Of a stretch of DNA of 8,455 nt, positions 1 to 5,565 are shown in pieces (positions within the stretch are counted from its first letter, which is position 1; every line of letters starts with the position of its first letter). Origin of the DNA: Clostridiales bacterium (GTDB lineage: Bacteria > Bacillota > Clostridia > Oscillospirales > Acutalibacteraceae); the NCBI GenBank assembly GCA_022791355.1, contig JAAVYX010000260.1, positions 1 through 8,455 of the forward strand, in the 5' to 3' direction. Below the pieces are notes generated by a model. It was given only the letters and a program-made list of their open reading frames with translations. It made no database searches and was not told the DNA's origin. The position numbers were made by a program, and so were the translations under genes.

Positions 1-190
1 ACCTGGCGCGAAACCTCCCACTCAACTAAATCAAAAAAAGGAAAATCTGGCGCGAAACCTCACTCCCAGCTAAACAAAGAAAAAGCATATCTGGCGCGAA
101 ACCTCACTCTAAGCTAAATAAAGAAAAACAAATCGAAAGCGAAACCTCACATTTACTAAGAAAAAAGAAAAGCCAATCTGAGATAAACTC
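1..190 (+). repeat. Tandem array of a ~44-bp AT-rich intergenic repeat
   Basis: At least three clear units begin around positions 3, 47 and 91. Each has the core TGGCGCGAAACCTC, then a looser cAsCTAAA-type middle and an A-rich tail. A fourth, degenerate unit starts near 133 and a very decayed fifth near 177. Spacing is 44, 44 and about 43 bases. Because 44 is not a multiple of three, the repeat changes reading frame from unit to unit, so it is a DNA or RNA repeat and not a protein repeat. The variable parts between the cores also resemble one another, unlike CRISPR spacers. The array lies just beyond the recG terminator and runs off the left edge. Related units occur at 5469-5540 and, inverted, at 5272-5316. 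Function unknown. Confidence 0.8.
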
Positions 191-261
191 CTATCCATCT
201 AATATATTTCATAATGATTATATCATTCCATGCGAACCCCTGTCAATTCCACTCGAAAAGA

Positions 262-305
262 GAAAAAACAAAAAGAAAAACGCCTCCCGTGTAAAACGAG
301 AGGCG
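262..305 (-). terminator. Intrinsic terminator of recG
   Basis: On the minus strand, directly after the recG stop, positions 305-296 pair with 290-281 (CGCCTCTCGT with ACGGGAGGCG, one mismatch) around a five-base loop. A T-rich tract follows (280 down to about 262). This is a textbook Rho-independent terminator four bases beyond the recG stop codon. Confidence 0.9.
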
Positions 306-309
306 CATA

Positions 310-2340
310 TCAGTTCATGCTGGCGATGCTCTCGCCAAAAAGCCGCTCCACCGCCGCCTTTAAGGGCGCGTGGGCGGGATTGAGAAGGGAAGGGTCGGCC
401 TCCAGAATGGGACGGACGGCCCTTTGGGTTTGACGCAGGACCTCCATATCCTCCATCATATCGGCGATTTTCAAGTCGGGAAGACCGTGCTGGCGGCTGC
501 CGAAAAAGTCGCCCGGGCCCCGCAAGCGCAGGTCCTCGTCGGCAATTTGAAAGCCGTCGGCCGTGTCGCGCATGACCTTCAGCCGCCGGAGAGCTTCGGG
601 ATTCCGGGCGTCCGATATCAGGATACAGGTGGACTGATGCTCTCCCCGTCCGATGCGTCCCCTGAGCTGATGGAGCTGGGACAGACCGAACCGTTCGGCG
701 TTTTCGACGACCATGATGACGGCGTTGGGCACGTCCACGCCCACCTCCACTACCGTGGTGGAGACTAGCAGCTGGATTTCGCCGTGCGAAAACCGCCGCA
801 TGACCGCCTCCTTCTCGGCCGGCTTCATACGGCCGTGGAGCAGACCCACCCGATAGTCCCGAAAGGGGCCCTTTTGGAGCTTTTCGGCGTACTGCGCGGC
901 GGGGATCAGCTCGGTTTCCCCCTCCTCCACCAGAGGACAGACCACATAGCCCTGCCGGCCCTCGTCCAGATGCTTTTGGATATACCCATAGGCCCGCTGC
1001 CGCAGCTTGGTGGAGACGGCGTAGGTCTCCACGGGCTGACGGCCGGGAGGCAGCTCGTCGATGACGCTGACGTCCAAATCGCCGTAGATGATGAGGGCCA
1101 GGGTACGGGGAATAGGGGTGGCCGACATGACCAGCATATGGGGATTGTCCCCCTTGGCGGCCAGGGCGGCCCGCTGGCCTACCCCGAACCGGTGCTGCTC
1201 GTCGGTGACTACCAGGCCCAGCCGCCGAAAGGCTACGGTTTCCTGTAAAAGGGCGTGGGTACCCACCAGAAGCTGGATATCCCCGGCCAGCAGGGCGGCC
1301 TTGACCCGTTCCTTTTCGGCCTTTGCAGCCGATCCGGTGAGCAGGCCCACCGTCACGCCCGTCCCCTTTAAAAGACCGGAGAGGGAACGGTAGTGCTGCT
1401 CGGCCAGGATTTCGGTGGGGGCCATCATGGCGGCCTGGAAGCCGTTGGCGGCGGCCATATGGCAGAGGGCGGCGGCCACCGCCGTTTTACCCGAGCCCAC
1501 GTCCCCCTGTACCAGGCGGTTCATGGGCCGTCCCTTTTGCAGGTCGGCGGCGCATTCGGCAATGACCCGCCGCTGGGCCCCGGTGAGGGAAAAGGGGAGC
1601 CGGGCGGCAAAGTCCCGGGTGGTATCCTGGGAGAAAAGGCAGGAGGTTTCTCCACGGCTGCGGGCCTTTAACTGGGATAGCCCGGCCTGAAGCAGAAAAA
1701 GCTCCTCGAACACCAGCCGCCGGCGGGCCGCCTCCATGGTTTCCATACTGTCGGGAAAGTGGATCTGCCGCAGGGCCTGTTCCAGCGGCATGAGACCGTA
1801 GGCCTCCAATACGGTTTGGGGCAGGGGGTCCCGCAGGTCCTGGGTCAGGGCGAAGGCCTTTTGGACCGCTCCCTCGATAACGCGGGAGGAGAGGCCTTCG
1901 GTCTGTCGGTAAATCGGACGGATTTTGGCGAAGGAGGCCGGTTCGATTTCGGGAGAGGCCATCTCTTTGCGCAGCAGATTACCCGCCGTCCGGCCGTAGA
2001 AAAGGTATTCCTCGCCGGCCTGCGGCTTCTGGGCCAGATATCGGTTGTTGAAAAGGGTGATTTGCAGCAGGCCGCTTTTCCCGTCGTCGGCGTTGGCCTT
2101 ATAGAGGGTCAGGCCCTTGCGGACGCGATGCTCGGCAAAGGGGGCCAGCAGCCGGGCCTTGATACAGCAGGGCTCTCCCAGAGGCGCCTGGGAGACCGTC
2201 AGAGGAGCGCTCCAGTCCGCATAGGCCCTGGGGTAGAGGCGGACAAGGTCCTCTACCGTCGCGACCCCCAGCCGCCCAAACTGCTCGGCCCGCTGGGGTC
2301 CGACGCCTTTGATGAACTGAATACCGGTGGTTACCGACAC
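310..2340 (-). CDS. recG: ATP-dependent DNA helicase RecG
   Basis: RecG is a superfamily 2 helicase that regresses stalled replication forks and processes branched DNA such as Holliday junctions and R-loops. The 676-residue product matches the family length (about 680-690). The N-terminal third is the wedge/OB-type DNA-binding region, with an early GVGP helix-hairpin-like motif at residues 12-15. The helicase core shows a Q-motif-like FSLTGAQ (250-256), Walker A GDVGSGKT (279-286), the DEQH box (380-383), SATPIPRT (406-413) and QLRGRIGRG (558-566). Near the C-terminus GPGDFFGSRQHGLPDLK is the RecG-typical segment. The start is GTG; it is chosen because the family N-terminus begins here and a strong AGGAGG lies at 2350-2355, nine bases upstream. 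In Bacillus, recG follows the yloU-yloV cluster after two serine dehydratase genes; here those are absent and an 800-base noncoding gap with its own promoter intervenes. Confidence 0.97.
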   Translation of the reverse strand: MSVTTGIQFIKGVGPQRAEQFGRLGVATVEDLVRLYPRAYADWSAPLTVSQAPLGEPCCIKARLLAPFAEHRVRKGLTLYKANADDGKSGLLQITLFNNRYLAQKPQAGEEYLFYGRTAGNLLRKEMASPEIEPASFAKIRPIYRQTEGLSSRVIEGAVQKAFALTQDLRDPLPQTVLEAYGLMPLEQALRQIHFPDSMETMEAARRRLVFEELFLLQAGLSQLKARSRGETSCLFSQDTTRDFAARLPFSLTGAQRRVIAECAADLQKGRPMNRLVQGDVGSGKTAVAAALCHMAAANGFQAAMMAPTEILAEQHYRSLSGLLKGTGVTVGLLTGSAAKAEKERVKAALLAGDIQLLVGTHALLQETVAFRRLGLVVTDEQHRFGVGQRAALAAKGDNPHMLVMSATPIPRTLALIIYGDLDVSVIDELPPGRQPVETYAVSTKLRQRAYGYIQKHLDEGRQGYVVCPLVEEGETELIPAAQYAEKLQKGPFRDYRVGLLHGRMKPAEKEAVMRRFSHGEIQLLVSTTVVEVGVDVPNAVIMVVENAERFGLSQLHQLRGRIGRGEHQSTCILISDARNPEALRRLKVMRDTADGFQIADEDLRLRGPGDFFGSRQHGLPDLKIADMMEDMEVLRQTQRAVRPILEADPSLLNPAHAPLKAAVERLFGESIASMN

Positions 2341-2459
2341 AGGGGCCAGCCTCCTTTTCTACCTCATAAATACCTTTTGACGCTATGCAGCCAAATCTTC
2401 AAGGTTCATTTCTGCGGCATGAGCTTTACATTTACATGCTGACATTTTACCAACAATTT

Positions 2460-2800
2460 ACAAGCAATAATACGGTTTTACGGGGGAAGCCCACGCAAAC
2501 TGCGTTGTCTTGGTAGCCGTGGGAAAGGCGGCGGAGCGAAGCTGGGTATGCGGGCCGCTCTGCCGAGCGGCTACATCCGCCTTGCCCGGGTGGGTTTACC
2601 GCCCGTAAAACGCCGCGGGACCCAGCGGCGAGACAAAATGAGGGATGGCAAGACCGTAGGATATTGGCCAGCTTTCGCCCGCCTATAGCCGAGAACGCTG
2701 CTAGTTCCCTGCTAGTTCCCCCACGGCCCTCTTTTGGCCGCCCGTGAGAGCCGCCCTTTGGGCCGCTACTGTGCGTATTTGCCCCCAAGGTAGATGGTAC
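2460..2800 (-). ncRNA. Candidate structured noncoding RNA or long recG leader
   Basis: This GC-rich block lies between AT-rich flanks in the fakA-recG gap. Positions 2475-2484 and 2602-2611 form a perfect 10-bp inverted repeat enclosing about 117 bases. Inside are a helix of 2490-2495 with 2518-2523, and an arm in which 2530-2535 pairs with 2576-2581 and carries a perfect hairpin, 2554-2560 with 2565-2571, around a four-base loop. Together they fold as a three-way junction. A further hairpin (2611-2616 with 2625-2630) abuts it, and more GC-rich hairpins lie around 2722-2770. A strong minus-strand promoter at 3047-3075 would transcribe it; no obvious terminator separates it from recG. A 124-codon reading frame (2821 to 2447) crosses the block but has a Cys/Arg/Gly/Ser-rich, unprotein-like composition. 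I do not recognise RNase P RNA, tmRNA, SRP RNA or a known riboswitch. The strand is inferred from the promoter only. Confidence 0.4.
2699..2720. repeat. 11-bp perfect tandem duplication
   Basis: TGCTAGTTCCC occurs twice back to back (2699-2709 and 2710-2720) inside the GC-rich candidate RNA region. It is either a recent slippage event or part of the RNA's repeated structure. Confidence 0.85.
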
Positions 2801-3046
2801 ATAGATAGAACAGACAGGCATATCCCTGCTTTTTTTGCGTCCTTCAAGGCCTTTTTTACCACCTTTTCAGGAGCGGCAATTCCAGGAAAGTTTACCCTTT
2901 TCCACCGAGCTCTTTTTACAGCATTTCAGTGTCTGCCCGGCTTGGTCAAACCGCCGTCACTGTAATTCCAGAAGGTTATATGCAAAGCGCGAGTAATTGC
3001 GTTCAAAGGCTTTTGTGGATTTTTGCATAAAAGGACTATTATTTTT
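2801..3046. other. AT-richer upstream part of the fakA-recG gap, no gene supported
   Basis: This stretch would be the 5' part of the transcript from the promoter at 3047-3075. It holds A-rich runs and several short oligo-T tracts, but no long helix that I can see. A minus-strand frame of 53 codons starting with GTG (2862 to 2701) has a fairly protein-like lysine/alanine-rich composition, but it has no Shine-Dalgarno sequence and ends inside the candidate structured block, so I do not call it. Confidence 0.4.
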
Positions 3047-3075
3047 ATTATAAAGGGACGTTTTGCAAAAGTCAA
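3047..3075 (-). promoter_or_regulatory. Near-consensus sigma-A promoter facing recG
   Basis: On the minus strand, TTGACT (3075-3070) and a perfect TATAAT (3052-3047) are separated by exactly 17 bases. Transcription should start near 3040 and run toward recG, about 700 bases before its start codon. The spacer contains a perfect 10-bp palindrome, TTTTGCAAAA (3061-3070), that touches the -35 box, and a similar TTTTGCATAAAA lies just downstream of the -10 (3021-3032). These could be operator sites; no regulator is known. The promoter sits immediately after the fakA terminator, so it starts an independent unit. Confidence 0.8.
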
Positions 3076-3082
3076 TTTACGC

Positions 3083-3119
3083 AAAAACAGCCGGGTTCTA
3101 TCTTAAGAACCCGGCTGTT
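3083..3119 (-). terminator. Strong intrinsic terminator of the yloU-fakA unit
   Basis: Positions 3119-3106 pair perfectly with 3099-3086 on the minus strand (a 14-bp stem including GCCGGGTTCT) around a six-base loop, followed by a run of T. It lies 18 bases beyond the fakA stop codon. The stem is nearly symmetric, but only the minus strand has the T-run, so it terminates fakA transcription. Confidence 0.92.
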
Positions 3120-3136
3120 GATTCGTGATGAAAACG

Positions 3137-4789
3137 CTACTCCACCGAGATGATGAAGTAATAGACTGGCTGGCCGCCGTTGATGAGGGTGATCTCCACA
3201 TCCTTGCCCATCTTGGCCTCCAGGGCGGCCCGGGCCTCCTCGGCCTGCTCGTCGGACACGTCCTCGCCGTAGATTAAGGTGACAAAAGCACTGTCCCGTC
3301 CCGCAAGGGCTTTGGTCAGGCGCACCACCGTCTTGGTCAGATTCTCCTCGGTGAAGGCCACCTTGCCGTTTTCCAGGGCCAGAAGCTCGCCCTTTTTGAT
3401 CTTATGCCCGTCGTAGCTGGAGTCCCTGGCCGCAAAGGTGATTTGGCCGGTGCCTACGTTTTTGGCCGCCTTCTCCATGGCCATGGCGTTTTGGTCGGCC
3501 GGCAGGTCGGGGTCGTAGGCCAGCATGGCCGAAATACCCATGGGGATGGTACGGGTTTGCAGGACAATGACCTTCCGGGAGCTTAAAGGAACGGCCTGCT
3601 CGGCGGCCATAATGATGTTTTTATTATTGGGCAGCACAAAGACGGTTTCGGCCGGGGTCAGCTCCACGGCCTTGAGGATATCCTCGGTGCTGGGATTCAT
3701 GGTCTGCCCGCCGCTGACCAGCTGATCGGCGCCAAGGTCGGTAAAGAGGGTATGCAGGCCTTGGCCGGCGGCCACCGAGACAAAGCCCACCGGCTTCTCG
3801 GCCGGAACGGGCTGGTAGGCCTCCTTCCCGATGGGGCGCACGGGGACCTCGGCCGCTTCATGGCGGGCCCGCTCGTGCTGATCCCGCATATTATCGATCT
3901 TCAGATTGATGAGCTGACCAAAATCCAGGGCGTACTCTATGGCCTTGCCGGGATGGTCGGTATGGGTATGGACCTTGATGATCTGCTCGTCGTCCACAAC
4001 CACCACACAGTCGCCAATGGTTTCCAGGAAAGCCCGCAGGCGCAGGGGGTCCTTTTTCTCCTTGGCGCGCTTGACGATGAACTCGGTACAGTAGGTGAAG
4101 GTGATTTCCCCATCATACTCGGCGGCCGCGTTGCGGGGGGCGGCGGGGGCCACCGGAGCTTGGCCGGAGGCGGGGATGACGATATTGTCCTGAAAGACCG
4201 ACAGCATGCCCTCGAAGATGATGACCAGGCCTTGTCCGCCCGCGTCCACCACGCCGGCCTTTTTGAGTACCGGAAGCTGCTCGGGCGTTTCGGCCAGAGC
4301 CTTTCGGGCGCCCTCCAAAGCGTCGGCAAAAACGGCCACCTCGTCCTTTCCCGCGCTGGCCGAGGCGTGGGCGGTTTCGGCCGCCACCCGGGCCACGGTG
4401 AGGATGGTGCCCTCGGTGGGCTTCATCACGGCCTTATAGGCCGCCTCCACGCCCAGGGACAGGGCCTCGGCCAGGCGCTGGCTATCGATCTCCTCGCAGC
4501 CCTTAAGGCCCTTGGCGATACCCCGGAAGAGCAGGGAGAGTATAACCCCCGAATTGCCCCGGGCGCCTCGCAGCAGGGCGGAGGCCGCCGTGTCGGACAC
4601 CGTTTCGGCCCGTTCGTCCTGCAGCCGGGTGATTTCCCGGGCGGCGTTGCCGATGGTCATGGACATATTGGTACCCGTATCTCCGTCGGGAACGGGAAAA
4701 ACATTGAGTTCGTCTACCTTTTGCCGGTTATTGGCGATGTGGTTGGCGCCAGATAAAATGGCGTCCCGAAGGGAATTGCCGTTTAACAA
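3137..4789 (-). CDS. fakA: Fatty acid kinase subunit FakA (DAK2 domain, YloV family)
   Basis: FakA phosphorylates fatty acids bound to a partner FakB (DegV-type) protein, giving acyl-phosphate for phospholipid synthesis. Numbering from the TTG start (550 residues, normal for FakA), the N-terminal DhaL/DAK2 kinase domain shows NVFPVPDGDTGTNM (about 29-42), with the metal-binding aspartates, and then GARGNSGVIL (about 75-84), KPTEGTILTV (about 123-132) and DAGGQGL. An Ala/Pro linker (about 208-225) leads to the central domain with YCTEF (Cys about 234) and HTHTDHPG (His about 274 and 276), matching the cysteine/histidine cluster reported as a zinc site in this family. The C-terminus ends in the typical PVYYFIISVE. 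The start is chosen as TTG because AGGAGG lies nine bases upstream and the family starts there; an in-frame ATG at 4807 would lack a ribosome site. It lies 76 bases downstream of yloU. No FakB gene is in the window. Confidence 0.93.
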   Translation of the reverse strand: MLNGNSLRDAILSGANHIANNRQKVDELNVFPVPDGDTGTNMSMTIGNAAREITRLQDERAETVSDTAASALLRGARGNSGVILSLLFRGIAKGLKGCEEIDSQRLAEALSLGVEAAYKAVMKPTEGTILTVARVAAETAHASASAGKDEVAVFADALEGARKALAETPEQLPVLKKAGVVDAGGQGLVIIFEGMLSVFQDNIVIPASGQAPVAPAAPRNAAAEYDGEITFTYCTEFIVKRAKEKKDPLRLRAFLETIGDCVVVVDDEQIIKVHTHTDHPGKAIEYALDFGQLINLKIDNMRDQHERARHEAAEVPVRPIGKEAYQPVPAEKPVGFVSVAAGQGLHTLFTDLGADQLVSGGQTMNPSTEDILKAVELTPAETVFVLPNNKNIIMAAEQAVPLSSRKVIVLQTRTIPMGISAMLAYDPDLPADQNAMAMEKAAKNVGTGQITFAARDSSYDGHKIKKGELLALENGKVAFTEENLTKTVVRLTKALAGRDSAFVTLIYGEDVSDEQAEEARAALEAKMGKDVEITLINGGQPVYYFIISVE

Positions 4790-4798
4790 AGGGAACCG

Positions 4799-4804
4799 CC
4801 TCCT
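4799..4804 (-). promoter_or_regulatory. Shine-Dalgarno site that sets the fakA start
   Basis: AGGAGG on the minus strand lies nine bases before the TTG at 4789-4787, the same spacing as at recG. It overlaps the first codons that would follow an ATG at 4807 (reading Met-Arg-Arg-Arg), so that ATG is unlikely to be the true start. Confidence 0.75.
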
Positions 4805-4824
4805 CATTTATTCGGTCAGTGTTG

Positions 4825-4879
4825 GGCCGACTCGGCTTGTTTGGCCTATTCGGCCTTGACAGGGCCTATTCGGCCTTGA
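4825..4879. repeat. ~20-bp tandem repeat over the yloU stop codon
   Basis: GGCCTATTCGGCCTTGA is present identically at 4863-4879 and 4843-4859 (20-bp period), and a degraded third copy lies at about 4825-4839. The first copy contains the last sense codons and the TAG stop of yloU; the others fall in the spacer before fakA. Each copy holds a small GGCC...GGCC inverted repeat, so the spacer RNA could form short hairpins between the two genes. Probably a slippage duplication of the gene's 3' end. Confidence 0.85.
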
Positions 4880-5225
4880 TCCCGTCCACCTGGACGGTTA
4901 CTTTATCAACCGTGATGCCGGTGGTTTCCTCCACCGTATATTTCACCTTGTGTACGATGCTTTTGGCGATGGCGTTAATATTTACGCCGTAGGTGACCAG
5001 AATGTGCAGCTCCACCGAGATGGAGCGGATGTCGCCCGTGACCCGAATGCCCTGGTCGGCCGGCGGCTTTGCCTTACGGCGGAAGACCATGCCGGTGAAT
5101 TTCTGCTTGCCGCTGGGAACCATGCCGGCCACGCCGAAACAGGAGGACGCGGCGTATCCGATCAGCTTTTTCAGGTATTCTCCAGACACGTGGATGGTGC
5201 CAATCCTGGTTTCGTATGCGATCAT
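4866..5225 (-). CDS. yloU: Asp23/Gls24 family envelope protein (YloU-like)
   Basis: This 119-residue protein belongs to the Asp23/Gls24 family (PF03780), small cytoplasmic proteins linked to the cell envelope and alkaline stress in Firmicutes. Their exact molecular role is unclear. Visible family features are the N-terminal VSGEYLKKLIGYAASSCFGV (about 13-32), where the family's helix and GVAGM turn lie, and the strand segment ISVELHILVTYGVNI (about 69-83), followed by a helix and the closing VDKVTVQVDGI. There is no signal peptide or membrane segment. ATG start with AAGGAGGT at 5240-5233, eight bases upstream. It is directly upstream of fakA in the same direction, the conserved yloU-yloV pairing of Firmicutes, and probably shares its transcript and terminator. 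I found no convincing promoter in the 340 bases upstream. Confidence 0.92.
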   Translation of the reverse strand: MIAYETRIGTIHVSGEYLKKLIGYAASSCFGVAGMVPSGKQKFTGMVFRRKAKPPADQGIRVTGDIRSISVELHILVTYGVNINAIAKSIVHKVKYTVEETTGITVDKVTVQVDGIKAE

Positions 5226-5271
5226 AGGTTGTACCTCCTTATTAAACTATACGCTCTGGCTATATTTTGTG

Positions 5272-5316
5272 ATGTGGTTTTTCTTTTGTTTAGCAGGAAC
5301 GGAGGCTTCGCGCCGG
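5272..5316 (-). repeat. Inverted single copy of the ~44-bp intergenic repeat
   Basis: Read on the minus strand, this segment gives GGCGCGAAGCCTC, a seven-base variable part and GCTAAACAAAAGAAAAA, a close match to the units at 1-134 (GGCGCGAAACCTC ... GCTAAACAAAGAAAAA). It is opposite in orientation to the other arrays and lies about 45 bases upstream of the yloU start codon, so it is in the yloU leader or promoter region. Confidence 0.75.
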
Positions 5317-5401
5317 ATATCCTTACGCCAAGCGTATATTTTTGCCAGGCCCACGATAGGCCGCGGAGAAATCTATAGGATTTCCGGAAACGCGTCTTTT
5401 G

Positions 5402-5431
5402 CGTCCGTTTCTTCGCATAAAGAAACGGACG
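5402..5431. other. Perfect 12-bp hairpin between inverted repeat copies
   Basis: CGTCCGTTTCTT (5402-5413) pairs perfectly with 5420-5431 around a six-base loop. Neither side has a T-run, so it is not a standard terminator. It sits in the middle of the SBP-yloU gap, flanked by an inverted repeat unit at 5272-5316 and direct units at 5469-5540. The whole 5226-5565 gap holds no gene I can support. Confidence 0.7.
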
Positions 5432-5468
5432 TCGCGCCTCGCAAACAGGTAATGGAGGAATAACAAAT

Positions 5469-5558
5469 GGAAACCTCCCGCTCAACTAAACAAGATAAGA
5501 GAAGTCTGCCGCGAAATCCCCGCACGCAGCCAATAAAAATATTCGTATAATATATTTC
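5469..5558 (+). repeat. Two units of the ~44-bp intergenic repeat plus AT-rich boundary box
   Basis: The first unit starts near 5469 (GGAAACCTCCCGCTCAACTAAA) and differs by a single base from the window's first unit over that stretch. The second starts near 5505 (TCTGCCGCGAAATCCCCGC) and is more degenerate; the period is 43 bases. Beyond them is TAATATATTTC (5548-5558), which is also found at 200-210 beyond the first array. At both sites the order on the minus strand is gene stop, AT box, repeats. Function unknown. Confidence 0.75.
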
Positions 5559-5565
5559 CTTTTTA

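Noticed and set aside
1..190. Resemblance of the left-edge repeat to a CRISPR array
   Set aside because: The segments between the conserved cores resemble each other, the units decay strongly, and no cas gene or adjoining leader is seen. Ordinary degenerate tandem repeats fit better.
1759..2442. Long plus-strand open frames opposite recG, fakA and ymdB
   Set aside because: High-GC codon use leaves the opposite strand open. These frames show no domains or ribosome sites, and the minus-strand genes account for the sequence.
2447..2821. 124-codon minus-strand reading frame in the fakA-recG gap
   Set aside because: Its composition is rich in Cys, Arg, Gly and Ser, it has no clear ribosome site, and it runs through GC-rich inverted repeats. 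It is better explained as an open frame over a structured RNA.
2701..2862. 53-codon GTG-started frame with a more protein-like lysine/alanine-rich start
   Set aside because: No Shine-Dalgarno sequence, a non-ATG start, and termination inside the hairpin-rich block. Support is too thin to call a gene.
5222..5485. 87-codon minus-strand frame upstream of yloU
   Set aside because: It spans the perfect hairpin and the inverted repeat unit, is rich in Arg and Lys, resembles no family I know, and its end overlaps the yloU start and ribosome site.
5467..5550. 27-codon plus-strand ORF (METSRSTKQ...) preceded by GGAGG
   Set aside because: It lies within the intergenic repeat, and the repeat shifts frame between units, so coding is not conserved. 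The ribosome-site match is probably chance.
5540..5565. TATAAT on the plus strand and an AT-rich hairpin after the solute-binding protein gene
   Set aside because: No matching -35 box at the right distance and no plus-strand gene follows. The hairpin stem is all A/T and too weak to call a terminator with confidence.
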